64,000 bases of DNA from Site-B1 sp963827785 (lineage in GTDB: Bacteria; Bacteroidota; Bacteroidia; Flavobacteriales; Flavobacteriaceae), in NCBI GenBank assembly GCA_963827785.1, contig CAWHCT010000018.1, positions 62,001-126,000 on the forward strand, read 5' to 3'. Within the stretch, counting starts at the first letter, position 1, and the number at the start of each line of letters is the position of its first letter. The translations under genes and the position numbers were made by a program. Below, in pieces: positions 53,470 through 62,299 of the stretch. Below the pieces are notes generated by a model that was not told the origin of the DNA, searched no databases, and saw only the letters and a list, made by a program, of their open reading frames with translations.

Positions 53470-55545
53470 CTAATTAAAATCCTCAGCTGTTACTCCTTCA
53501 TTGACCTTAACATTTGAAATGTTCATTAAAATGGTCTGTGGTCCAGCTTTTATAGCCATATTATAAGGATACTGTACATTGCCTACAGGTGAATAGTTAG
53601 ATAAGTTCACAACAGAGGTCATGGATTGTCCCTGAGCTTCCACAGTAGTTTCAGTACGATTCAATAAGCCGGTTTCTACATCATAATATTTAAATGTAGG
53701 ATTCTTTCCACTATCAACTTTAACCTTATAAACATCCTTTCCATCTATGGTTGTAATGCTTTCAAGACTTACTTTAGACATGTCATAATATAGTTCCGGG
53801 AAGATAGAATTTTCACCTTTTTTTGAGGCAATTTCATCTTCGGTCATTTCTCTTTTCATCCCTTGTTGCTCAGCATATCCTGTTTCTCCGTTAAAACGTT
53901 GTTTCATGATCACTCCCATACCTTCTGCAGACATTTCCATAGATTCCATATTAGGAGCCATGACTTTCATTTCTGCAGTTAATGGCAATGGTACACCTTC
54001 AATAGTTACATCTGCTGAAACAAGAAAGGATTTAACCTCTTTTGCATTATCTGCGCCACCAATGGCGTTGATGTAATTATTCAGTACAGTTTGTGCTGTA
54101 ACACCATCCGGAATTGGTTTTGAAAATTCAGGCTTATCAGTAGCATTTGCATACTTATCAAAATATTTGATAGGGATTCCTGTTTTTTCAAGATTTCCAA
54201 TTACATCGCTTCCTTTCCCTACAACTATTACACGTGCATTTTGTGGTTTAAAATAAGTATTTGCAACACGTTTAACATCTTCTGCAGTAACAGCATTTAT
54301 CTTTTGTAAATAGGTTGTATAAAAATCAGCAGGAAGGTTTTCCGTTTTTATGTTTAACGCATAACGGGCAATTGTTTCAGGTCTTTCCAAAGCCAGAACG
54401 AAGTCACCTGTATATTTAGCTTTTGCATTTTTAAGCTCATCTGCGGTAACCAATTCTGTTTTTATCTTATTGATCTCTTTCAATGTCTCTACAACGGCAC
54501 TATCCGTAACTGCATTTCTGACAGCAGTCCCTGCAGTAAATCTTGCAGCGTATTTATCAGCCCCAACAGAAGATCTGGCTCCATAAGTATAACCATGCTC
54601 TTCACGAAGGTTCATATTCAGGTAGCTATTGAATCCACCACCTAATATTTTGTTTGCTAGTAAAACAGCGTGATAATCAGGGTGATTCATTTTCAAGTCT
54701 ACGTTATTTGTCAATGAAATGTTGGATTGCACTGCATTAGGCATATCCACAAAATTGATCTGAGTATATTGAACATTGCTGCTTGGTGCAGGAATAGGAG
54801 ATGATACATCAATTGATTTTTCCCAACCACTAAAGTAGTCTTTCACTTGTTTTTTAACAGTTTTAAGCTCTACATCACCTACTACAACTAAATATGCATT
54901 GTTTGGTGTAAAATACTTTTGATAAAAAGCTCTGATATTATCTAAAGTGACCTTGTTAACAGACTCTTCTGTTACAAATTCGCCATATGGATGTTTTACT
55001 CCATATGATAAGGCTCCTCCAACACGATTTGCCACTGCATCAACACTTTTTTCCTCAGATTTTAATCCTTCAATTAATTTGTCCTTTTCCTTTTGGAATT
55101 CTTCTTCGGTCAAAAGCGGATTGATAGCGCCATCGGCCATTAACTGCATAACTCTGTCAGCATATTTACTTAAAGCCCTGGCATAAGCGCTTTGAGAACC
55201 AAAATTGAGACTAGCTCCTAGAAAATCTATCTCTTCGTTAAAATCATCTTTGGATATGGTTGTTGTTCCATTTCCTAACATAGCACTTAACAAGCTGGCA
55301 ACTCCGGCTTTGTCGCCTTCAATGATAGGAGGGTTGTCTATAGTTAATGTGTAAGATACTCTTGGTAATTTATGGTTTTCAACTACCATTACTGTTAATC
55401 CATTTTTAAGCTGGAACTCACTAGGAACTTCCAAAGCAATTTTTGGAGCCGGACCCGGTTTTGGTTGTTGAGACCTGTCAATTTGAGCAGTTACTCCCAA
55501 TGACATTAAAAACAATGTAATTATTGCAAATATTTTAGTTTTCAT
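53470..55545 (-). CDS. M16-family peptidase subunit, catalytically inactive, with extra C-terminal domain
   Basis: 691 residues. Signal peptide (FAIITLFLMSLGVTAQ). The first ~440 residues are an M16 fold (FQLKNGLTVMVVENHKLPRV, YFTPNNAYLVVVGDV, NMNLREEHGYTYGARSSVG), but where active members have HxxEH this one reads VASLLSAMLGNGT, so zinc cannot bind. The last ~200 residues form a separate domain (NYINAIGGADNAKEVKSFLV, MEMSAEGMGVIMKQRFNGETGY) resembling lipid-carrier-like beta domains of Bacteroidota. Partner of the active subunit 23 bp upstream, as in two-subunit processing peptidases. Periplasmic. Confidence 0.9.
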   Translation of the reverse strand: MKTKIFAIITLFLMSLGVTAQIDRSQQPKPGPAPKIALEVPSEFQLKNGLTVMVVENHKLPRVSYTLTIDNPPIIEGDKAGVASLLSAMLGNGTTTISKDDFNEEIDFLGASLNFGSQSAYARALSKYADRVMQLMADGAINPLLTEEEFQKEKDKLIEGLKSEEKSVDAVANRVGGALSYGVKHPYGEFVTEESVNKVTLDNIRAFYQKYFTPNNAYLVVVGDVELKTVKKQVKDYFSGWEKSIDVSSPIPAPSSNVQYTQINFVDMPNAVQSNISLTNNVDLKMNHPDYHAVLLANKILGGGFNSYLNMNLREEHGYTYGARSSVGADKYAARFTAGTAVRNAVTDSAVVETLKEINKIKTELVTADELKNAKAKYTGDFVLALERPETIARYALNIKTENLPADFYTTYLQKINAVTAEDVKRVANTYFKPQNARVIVVGKGSDVIGNLEKTGIPIKYFDKYANATDKPEFSKPIPDGVTAQTVLNNYINAIGGADNAKEVKSFLVSADVTIEGVPLPLTAEMKVMAPNMESMEMSAEGMGVIMKQRFNGETGYAEQQGMKREMTEDEIASKKGENSIFPELYYDMSKVSLESITTIDGKDVYKVKVDSGKNPTFKYYDVETGLLNRTETTVEAQGQSMTSVVNLSNYSPVGNVQYPYNMAIKAGPQTILMNISNVKVNEGVTAEDFN

Positions 55546-55568
55546 TTGTGTTTGTTTTCTTTTTTTAA

Positions 55569-56888
55569 TTATTGATCTTTTGCTTCAGGGAGATACTCTA
55601 GAATCAATCTTTGGTTTGGATTCAAATATTTTTTTGCCACATTTTGAATATCCTCACGAGTGATAGATCTGTAAATATTGATCTCATTATTTATCAAATT
55701 GGTGTCACCATATAGCATATGGTATCTAGCTAGTGAATTTGCAATGCCTTCAACACTTGAATTGGAATTGACAAACTGATTCTCAAATTTATTCTGAAGC
55801 TTTTGATAGTCTTTTTCTGTGATTAATTCATTTTGAACCTTAACTACTTCTTCATCAATTTCAGTAATTAAAGATTCCAATGAATTTTCACCCAATGGTA
55901 ATCCATAAAGAATATACATGCCGTAATCTTCCTGACTGATGTTAAATGCACCAACCTGTAGTGCCATTTTTTTGTCATCCACTATTTTTTTATAAAGTTT
56001 AGATGATTTACCGTCACTCAAGTAAGTAGAAAGCATATCTAAAACGTAGGCATCTTTTTCTTTAAAACCTGGAGTTCTGTATGCAGCTACAACCGCAGGA
56101 ATCTGAATGTTAGGATCGTAAGCTTTAGCAGTAATGGTTTCAGTTATTGGATCCTCCTTTTCAAAATTTCTAACAATTTCTTGGCCTCTAGGTATTGGGC
56201 CAAAATAGTCCTGAACCATTTTTTTGGTCTTGGCAATGTCTATATCTCCCGCTACAACCAATACAGCGTTATTAGGTGAATAGAATTTTTTGTTGAATGC
56301 CTGAAACTCTTCTAAAGTGGCCGCATCTAGATGGTCCATTTCGCCAATGGTTGTCCATCTGTAAGGATGTTTTGTAAACATGTTCTTTTTTACATATTCG
56401 ATAAATCTACCGTAAGGCTGGTTATCAACACGAAGACGTTTTTCTTCTTTTACCACCTCATTCTGGGTATCAACTCCAATTTGATTGATTATTGGATGCA
56501 TTAATCGTTCTGATTCCATCCAAAGACCCAATTCTAAACTGTTAGAAGGAAATACTTCATAGTAATAAGTCCTGTCATCAGTAGTGTTAGCATTGTTACT
56601 TCCTCCATTTGAAGTTACAATTGTAAACCACTCACCACGGTCAATATTTTCAGTTCCTTCAAATAACAGGTGCTCAAAAAAGTGAGCAAATCCGGTTCTT
56701 TCCGGATTTTCATCTTTAGCTCCAACATGATACATGACTGATGTTGTTACTACTGGAGCAGTGTTGTCTTGGTGCAAAATAACGTGCATTCCGTTATCTA
56801 AATCGTACTCTTCAAATTTAACTTCTTGGGCGGTTGCAGTTGCAAAAAGCAACACAAAAGAAGCTAAGGTAAATAAGCATTTTTTCAT
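55569..56888 (-). CDS. M16-family zinc peptidase, active subunit
   Basis: 439 residues. Signal peptide (LFTLASFVLLFATATAQ), the inverted zinc motif H-F-F-E-H in GFAHFFEHLLFEGTENI near residue 68 with the downstream glutamate in NEVVKEEKRLR, and the C-terminal M16 domain. Predicted periplasmic oligopeptide degradation together with the inactive partner. First gene of the minus-strand pair. Confidence 0.93.
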   Translation of the reverse strand: MKKCLFTLASFVLLFATATAQEVKFEEYDLDNGMHVILHQDNTAPVVTTSVMYHVGAKDENPERTGFAHFFEHLLFEGTENIDRGEWFTIVTSNGGSNNANTTDDRTYYYEVFPSNSLELGLWMESERLMHPIINQIGVDTQNEVVKEEKRLRVDNQPYGRFIEYVKKNMFTKHPYRWTTIGEMDHLDAATLEEFQAFNKKFYSPNNAVLVVAGDIDIAKTKKMVQDYFGPIPRGQEIVRNFEKEDPITETITAKAYDPNIQIPAVVAAYRTPGFKEKDAYVLDMLSTYLSDGKSSKLYKKIVDDKKMALQVGAFNISQEDYGMYILYGLPLGENSLESLITEIDEEVVKVQNELITEKDYQKLQNKFENQFVNSNSSVEGIANSLARYHMLYGDTNLINNEINIYRSITREDIQNVAKKYLNPNQRLILEYLPEAKDQ

Positions 56889-57070
56889 TCTTAAAAGTGT
56901 TTTATGGTTTTATAACTTAATATGAGTCTGTAACATTTTTATTTTGTTACAAGAAGGAACAAAAATAATAATCTAAATGACTTTTAATAGTTTAAATGCT
57001 AAATATTTAACATCAAATTATAAAAATGGCAATTTTTTTACGAACTTTAAATCACATACCAACTAATTAA

Positions 57071-57532
57071 ATGATAAATACCATGAAAAAATTATCCTTG
57101 CCCTTACGTTTTGGAATAGCAATTAGTGGCGGATTAATTGCATCATTTTTATTGCATGCATTATTTAACGCGCATACAAATCCTTTATACAGTTTACTGA
57201 ATGTTGTAATAACCGGATTCGGAATTTTTGAAACAATACGATATTCCAAATTAGAACAGGCAGATAAATTTTCATACTCAAATGGATTTATAGCAGGAAT
57301 TATTGCAGGTGCTGTTGCTACTATTATTTTTACTGTTTTCTTTTTGTTTTATGTTACTGAGATCAATAAAGATTTTCTTCCGGAATTATTGGAGTTTTTT
57401 AAAGGTGATTATGAAGTAGGTGCAAGTATGGTCACTTTTGTAGTTGCAATTATGGGTTTCACTACAACCGTAGTTCTGACCTTTACATTTATGCAATATT
57501 TTAAAAATAGCGGAAACTCACCTTCTAAATAA
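57071..57532 (+). CDS. DUF4199-family membrane protein
   Basis: 153 residues with four hydrophobic segments (RFGIAISGGLIASFLLHALF; VVITGFGIFETIRYSK; FIAGIIAGAVATIIFTVFFLF; FVVAIMGFTTTVVLTFTF). Length, helix arrangement and the polar YKLEQADKFSYSNGF-like loop between helices 2 and 3 fit DUF4199 of Bacteroidota. A second in-frame ATG (57083) is an alternative start. Function unknown. Confidence 0.8.
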   Translation: MINTMKKLSLPLRFGIAISGGLIASFLLHALFNAHTNPLYSLLNVVITGFGIFETIRYSKLEQADKFSYSNGFIAGIIAGAVATIIFTVFFLFYVTEINKDFLPELLEFFKGDYEVGASMVTFVVAIMGFTTTVVLTFTFMQYFKNSGNSPSK

Positions 57533-57541
57533 ATAAATCGT

Positions 57542-57571
57542 TTGTAGATTAATTAATTAGCTGTATATTTG
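57542..57571 (+). promoter_or_regulatory. Promoter of rplU-rpmA
   Basis: TTG (57542-57544), a 19-bp spacer and TATATTTG (57564-57571) match the Bacteroidota housekeeping promoter exactly; GCAC follows, close to the expected transcription start. Confidence 0.8.
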
Positions 57572-57612
57572 CACTCATTTTTGAACAAATTAATTAATAA
57601 AAACGTTACGCT

Positions 57613-58332
57613 ATGTACGCAATTGTAGAGATAGCAGGGCAACAATTTAAAGTTGTAAAAGACCAAAAGGTGTTTGTTCATCGTTTAGCTGAAGAAGAAG
57701 GAAAGAAAGTATCTTTCGACAATGTTCTTTTATTAGCAGATGGTGACAAAGTTACTGTTGGCGCCCCGGCTATAGACGGAGCTCAAGTAGGAGCGAAAGT
57801 CTTAAAGCACCTAAAAGGTGATAAAGTAATCGTTTTCAAGAAGAAAAGACGTAAAGGTTATCGTGTGAAGAATGGTCACAGACAAGCCTTATCTGAAATT
57901 ATCATTGAAAACATCATAGCTTCAGGAGCAAAGAAAGCTGCTCCGGTTAAAAAAGAAGCTAAAAAAGCAGAACCTGAAATTAAGGCAGCAGCACCAAAAA
58001 CAGTAGCGCCAAAAAAAGAAGTTTCTAAAGCTGAAGTTAAAAAAGAAGCTCCTAAAGCGAAGCCAGCTGTAAAAAAAGCAACAGGGAAAGCTGATGATTT
58101 GAAGAAAATTGAAGGTATCGGTCCTAAAATTGCTGAAACTTTAGTAGCCGCAGGAATTGCAACTTATGCAGATCTGTCAAAAACTAAACCGGCTAAAATT
58201 TCTGAGATTATTGAAGGCGTTCGTGGTAATCACGTTCCTGACACTTGGCCGGAACAAGCTAAATTAGCTGCAGATGGTAAGTGGGACGAATTAAAAGCAT
58301 TACAAGATAAATTAGATGGTGGTAAGAAATAA
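57613..58332 (+). CDS. rplU: 50S ribosomal protein L21 with C-terminal helix-hairpin-helix extension
   Basis: 239 residues, over twice the normal ~103. Residues 1-~100 are standard L21 (YAIVEIAGQQFKVVKDQKV, VTVGAPAIDGAQVGAKVL, VFKKKRRKGYRVKNGHRQ). Then a K/A/P-rich linker of ~55 residues, and a domain from ~157 with DDLKKIEGIGPKIAETL, a helix-hairpin-helix motif, ending DKLDGGKK. The tail occurs in other flavobacteria and may contact rRNA or DNA; that is inference. Cotranscribed with rpmA 40 bp downstream. Confidence 0.95.
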   Translation: MYAIVEIAGQQFKVVKDQKVFVHRLAEEEGKKVSFDNVLLLADGDKVTVGAPAIDGAQVGAKVLKHLKGDKVIVFKKKRRKGYRVKNGHRQALSEIIIENIIASGAKKAAPVKKEAKKAEPEIKAAAPKTVAPKKEVSKAEVKKEAPKAKPAVKKATGKADDLKKIEGIGPKIAETLVAAGIATYADLSKTKPAKISEIIEGVRGNHVPDTWPEQAKLAADGKWDELKALQDKLDGGKK

Positions 58333-58372
58333 TATTTCTGACTGCTAGTATTAACAATAAAACCTTAAGACA

Positions 58373-58633
58373 ATGGCTCATAAAAAAGGAGTTGGTAGTT
58401 CTAAAAACGGTAGAGAATCAGAATCGAAACGCTTAGGTGTTAAGATATATGGTGGACAAGCTGCTGTTGCAGGAAACATTATCATAAGACAAAGAGGAAC
58501 TAAACATCACCCTGGTGAGAATGTTTATGCTTCAAAAGACCATACTTTACATGCTAAAGTTGATGGTATTGTAAAATTTACTAAGAAAAAAGATGATAAA
58601 TCATATGTTTCTGTTGAGCCTTTTGAGGCTTAA
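58373..58633 (+). CDS. rpmA: 50S ribosomal protein L27
   Basis: 86 residues. MAHKKGVGSSKNGRESESK and GGQAAVAGNIIIRQRGTKHHPG are invariant L27 segments. The N-terminus starts directly MAHKKG, with no cleavable leader. Standard rplU-rpmA pair. Confidence 0.97.
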   Translation: MAHKKGVGSSKNGRESESKRLGVKIYGGQAAVAGNIIIRQRGTKHHPGENVYASKDHTLHAKVDGIVKFTKKKDDKSYVSVEPFEA

Positions 58634-58660
58634 GAAATAGATTGATATTCTTTCAAAAAT

Positions 58661-58692
58661 AGAAACCCTTTCTGGAAACAGAAAGGGTTTTG
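58661..58692 (+). terminator. Terminator after rpmA
   Basis: Perfect 12-bp stem AAACCCTTTCTG-GAAA-CAGAAAGGGTTT (58663-58690) with a GAAA tetraloop and trailing T. Confidence 0.9.
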
Positions 58693-58751
58693 CTTTATAC
58701 GGTTTGCAATAACGATTGCAGTGAATAGCTTTTGTAAAACATGGCTCTGAG

Positions 58752-58805
58752 GTTTTGCAAAACTAGAAACGAAAAGCGTGGTGCTACGTCGCTTTTGCGT
58801 CGTAG
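58752..58805. repeat. Intergenic hairpin pair between rpmA and ahcY
   Basis: GTTTTGCAAAAC (58752-58763) is a perfect palindrome, and CTACGTCGC/GCGTCGTAG (58784-58805) a hairpin with one mismatch. They may be intergenic repeat elements. No gene is seen in 58634-58905. Confidence 0.45.
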
Positions 58806-58815
58806 GAATTGCCCA

Positions 58816-58850
58816 AATAAAAAACCCTTACATATTATGCAAGGGTTTAA
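58816..58850 (-). terminator. Terminator after ahcY
   Basis: AAACCCTT/AAGGGTTT stem (58822-58848); on the minus strand it ends in a run of T. A further palindrome CCCGATAGCTATCCGGG (58873-58889), common in flavobacterial intergenic DNA, lies between it and the ahcY stop. Confidence 0.75.
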
Positions 58851-58905
58851 ATTATAATGAAACACTGAAAATCCCGATAGCTATCCGGGACAGCATGACA
58901 ATAGT

Positions 58906-60222
58906 TTAATATCTGTAATACTCAGGTTTAAAAGGACCTTCTTGTTTAACACCAATATAGTCTGCCTGGTCTTTTCTAAGTTCGGTCAATTCAACTCCAA
59001 TTTTAGCTAAATGCAGTTTTGCTACTTTTTCATCAAGATGTTTAGGTAACATATAAACTTTATTCTCATAGGAATCTCTGTTGGTCCATAATTCAATTTG
59101 TGCCAGGGTTTGATTTGTAAAAGAGTTACTCATTACAAAACTTGGGTGACCGGTAGCACATCCTAAATTCACTAAACGACCTTCGGCAAGAACAATTATA
59201 TCTTTACCTTTTATAGTGTACTTGTCAACCTGTGGCTTGATAGTGTCCTTGGTGTTGCCATAGTTTTTGTTCAACCATGCCATGTCAATTTCATTATCAA
59301 AATGCCCAATATTACAAACTATTGTTTTGTCTTTCATCGCTTCAAAATGGCGACTTTGAACAATGTCTTTGTTTCCTGTAGTTGTTATGATAATATCAGA
59401 ATTGCCAACAACTGTTTCTAGTTTTTTTACTTCAAATCCATCCATGGCAGCTTGTAGCGCACAAATAGGATCAATTTCAGTAACAGTCACAATACTTCCT
59501 GCCCCTTTGAATGATGCAGCTGTACCTTTACCAACATCGCCATAACCACAAACAGTTACTCTTTTTCCGGCTAACATTAAGTCTGTGGCGCGACGAATCG
59601 CATCTACGGCACTTTCACGACATCCATATTTGTTGTCGAATTTACTTTTTGTCACTGAATCGTTCACATTGATCGCAGGCATAGGTAAAGTTCCATTTTT
59701 TACTCTTTCATAAAGCCTGTGAACTCCTGTAGTGGTTTCTTCGCTTAGTCCATTAATTCCAGCGGCTAGTTCCGGATATTTATCCAAAACCATATTGGTT
59801 AGATCACCACCATCATCAAGGATCATATTCAATGGTTTTCTGTCTTCACCAAAGAAAAGTGTTTGCTCAATGCACCAGTCAAATTCTTCTTCAGTCATGT
59901 CCTTCCATGCATACACCGGAGTTCCAGCAGCAGCAATTGCAGCAGCAGCCTGATCTTGGGTTGAGAAGATATTACATGAACTCCATGTAACTTCAGCACC
60001 AAGAGCTTGTAAAGTTTCTATTAAAACTGCTGTTTGAATGGTCATATGTAAACAACCTGCAATTCTAGCTCCTTTAAGTGGCTGTGAATTTTTGTATTCC
60101 TCACGCAAACTCATCAATCCGGGCATTTCTGCTTCAGCTAATTCTATTTCTTTTCTTCCCCATGCGGCAAGCGAGATGTCTTTCACTTTATAAGGAACAT
60201 AAGCAATTGTTTTTGTATTCAT
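58906..60222 (-). CDS. ahcY: Adenosylhomocysteinase
   Basis: 438 residues from the ATG at 60220-60222, which gives the family N-terminus NTKTIAYVPYKVKDISLA; a longer start 36 bp upstream adds residues not seen in relatives. Hydrolyses S-adenosylhomocysteine to adenosine and homocysteine. NAD-binding GYGDVGKGTAASFKGAG, substrate region NDSVTKSKFDNKYG, and C-terminal KPEYYRY are intact. A minus-strand TATCTTTG box at 60256-60263 is a likely -7. Divergent from the phosphopantetheinyl transferase. Confidence 0.96.
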   Translation of the reverse strand: MNTKTIAYVPYKVKDISLAAWGRKEIELAEAEMPGLMSLREEYKNSQPLKGARIAGCLHMTIQTAVLIETLQALGAEVTWSSCNIFSTQDQAAAAIAAAGTPVYAWKDMTEEEFDWCIEQTLFFGEDRKPLNMILDDGGDLTNMVLDKYPELAAGINGLSEETTTGVHRLYERVKNGTLPMPAINVNDSVTKSKFDNKYGCRESAVDAIRRATDLMLAGKRVTVCGYGDVGKGTAASFKGAGSIVTVTEIDPICALQAAMDGFEVKKLETVVGNSDIIITTTGNKDIVQSRHFEAMKDKTIVCNIGHFDNEIDMAWLNKNYGNTKDTIKPQVDKYTIKGKDIIVLAEGRLVNLGCATGHPSFVMSNSFTNQTLAQIELWTNRDSYENKVYMLPKHLDEKVAKLHLAKIGVELTELRKDQADYIGVKQEGPFKPEYYRY

Positions 60223-60286
60223 AGTTGTATATTTGTCTATCAAATTTTTAAAGCGCAAAGATAACTAATAACTTTCAGAATATTAA

Positions 60287-60916
60287 ATGCCTCTTTACAA
60301 AACCATTAATCCTAACTCACAAACTATTGTTAAAATTTGGAAGATTTCAGAGTCTTTTGATGAATTGATACAACCAATATCATTGAAACCTGAAAGTCTG
60401 AATAGAGTGTCCAGGATGAAATCTGAAATACATCAATGCGGGTTTTTAAGTGTTCGACATTTACTGGCAGAATTTGGATATACTGATGCATGATTTGTTC
60501 TATGATGAATTTGGCAAACCTCATTTAAAAGATGATAAATATATATCAATTACACATTCATTTAACTTTAGCGGAATAATCGTAAGTGAGAATAAAGTTG
60601 GAATTGATATTGAAAAACAGCGTCCCATTATAACAAAAATTGCCTCAAAATTTGTGGGTTATGAATTTGAATATTTAAAGGAACAGATCAGGACGATTAT
60701 GTGAAGGAATTAACGGTTATTTGGTGTGCAAAGGAGTCTTTATTCAAATTATTTGCAACTCAAGGACTAAGTTTTAAACAGCATATTTTAGTAATTCCGT
60801 TTACAATTAAAGAAGGATCAACCGTTAGTTGGATAGATTATAAATCACAAAAAAAACGATATAATATCCATTTTACAGAATTTGAAGGATTTACCTGTGC
60901 TTATGCTCTAGAATAA
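60287..60916 (+). pseudogene. 4'-phosphopantetheinyl transferase (Sfp-type), split by two frameshifts
   Basis: Three successive frames give one Sfp-family protein: 60287-60493 (N-terminal region with RVSRMKSEIHQCGFLSVRHL), 60450-60704 (FYDEFGKPHLKDDKYISITHS, then the metal-binding VGIDIEKQRP) and 60701-60916 (WCAKESLFKLF, FTEFEGFTCAYAL). An extra G near 60487 and an indel near 60683 separate them; the restored length of ~209 residues is normal. The enzyme loads phosphopantetheine onto acyl-carrier proteins. Both catalytic motifs are intact, so sequencing error is likelier than inactivation. Its stop is followed one base later by the next gene. Confidence 0.8.
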
Positions 60917-61667
60917 ATGAATGAACTTTATCAAAACATATTGAATTCCAGTTAAAACAGGTAAAAAGCTTTTAGCTGTTTTGATAGATCCTGATAAGAT
61001 CAAAGTAGAGAAGTTTACCCGATTTTATTGCAAAAGTAAATGATTCAATAGCGACTCATATTTTTGTTGGCGGAAGTGCGGTTAAAGAAAAAGATTGCGA
61101 TACAGTTGTTGCTGAAATAAAAAAACATACACAATTACCAGTTGTTCTTTTTCCCAGGTGACATCACTCAAATTACAAATAAAGCTGATGCCTTATTATT
61201 TTTATCGTTGATTTCAGGCAGGAATCCGGATTACTTAATTGATAAGCATGTCCAATCAATTTCAAAATTAAAACAAACCTCTCTTGGAAGTTATTCCAAC
61301 AGGTTATATTTTAATTGAAAATGGTAAGGAAACTTCGGTTCAAAAAGTGACAAAGACCAAACCGATACCAAGAAAGAATCTCAAAAAAATAGTTGATACT
61401 GCAAATGCAGGTCAGCTTTTAGGCTTAAAGCTTATTTATTTGGAAGCTGGAAGTGGAGCTACTGAACCAGTTACATCTGAAATAATACATGAAGTAAAAA
61501 AGAACTTAAAAATCCCTTTAATAGTCGGTGGTGGCATTAAAAGTGTCAATCAGCTATCAGATGCGTATAATTCCGGAGCTGATATTGTCGTAATTGGAAC
61601 AGCTTTTGAAGAAGACATTTCGTTTTTCAATGAACTAAAAAAAATGGATATAAACACTTTTAGGTGA
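60917..61667 (+). pseudogene. Geranylgeranylglyceryl/heptaprenylglyceryl phosphate synthase (PcrB-like), four frameshifts
   Basis: Removing four single extra bases (C near 60948, C near 61018, C near 61157, G near 61287) gives an uninterrupted ~248-residue TIM barrel: KTGKKLLAVLIDPDKI, THIFVGGSAVKEKD, LPVVLFPGDITQI, ALLFLSLISGRNPDYLI, LEVIPTGYILIENGK, LKLIYLEAGSGA and LIVGGGIKSV. All are hallmarks of the GGGPS/PcrB family, which joins a polyprenyl diphosphate to glycerol-1-phosphate. The role in Bacteroidota is not settled. All four changes are insertions beside an identical or similar base, pointing to consensus error. Confidence 0.8.
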
Positions 61668-61669
61668 TA

Positions 61670-62299
61670 ATGGAAATAATAGATTTCTTCATTGATGCAT
61701 ATCGTGGAACTCCAATTCATTTAATAGTCCTGGAAGCTATTGCTTTTGTATTTGGAATACTTAGTGTTTATTATGCGAAAAATGCAAATATATTAGTTTA
61801 TCCCACAGGTATTATTTGTACTGTTATTACGGTTTATATTTTAAATGTCAGCGAGTATTATGGAGATATGATGATGAATTTTTACTATTCCGTTATGAGC
61901 ATTTATGGTTGGTGGAACTGGTCCAGAAAAAGGGAAGATAAGCCGTTGGTTCCAATTTCCCGGACAAATTCAAAAGAAAAATTGATTGGGGTTCTGTTTT
62001 TTGTTTTAACAATGATCGTTACCTATATTGTCTATAAAGCATATGGATATGAAATGCAGATCCCTAATTATATTGACATTGTAACATCGGGAATTTTCTT
62101 TACTGCCATGTGGTATATGGCAAACAAAAAATTGGAGAACTGGACTTTATGGATCATTGGAGATCTTATTACAATTCCTCTTTATGCTTATAGAGGTTTA
62201 GGAATGTTATCATTACAGTATTTAGTATTTACAGTTTTAGCAATACAAGGATATATAGAATGGAAAAAAACCTTAAACAACAACCTGCAAATTGCATAA
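61670..62299 (+). CDS. pnuC: Nicotinamide riboside transporter PnuC
   Basis: 209 residues from the ATG at 61670; a GTG two codons earlier overlaps the upstream stop. Seven hydrophobic helices; PnuC signatures NANILVYPTGIICTVITVY, YYSVMSIYGWWNWSRK (the WxxW-type vitamin-binding region) and ENWTLWIIGDLITIPLY. Facilitated uptake of nicotinamide riboside, trapped by the kinase encoded next. The 3' end overlaps the kinase gene by 40 bp. Confidence 0.93.
   Translation: MEIIDFFIDAYRGTPIHLIVLEAIAFVFGILSVYYAKNANILVYPTGIICTVITVYILNVSEYYGDMMMNFYYSVMSIYGWWNWSRKREDKPLVPISRTNSKEKLIGVLFFVLTMIVTYIVYKAYGYEMQIPNYIDIVTSGIFFTAMWYMANKKLENWTLWIIGDLITIPLYAYRGLGMLSLQYLVFTVLAIQGYIEWKKTLNNNLQIA

Noticed and set aside
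58634..58905. Small gene between rpmA and ahcY
   Set aside because: Only hairpins and terminators; no frame with convincing start or composition.
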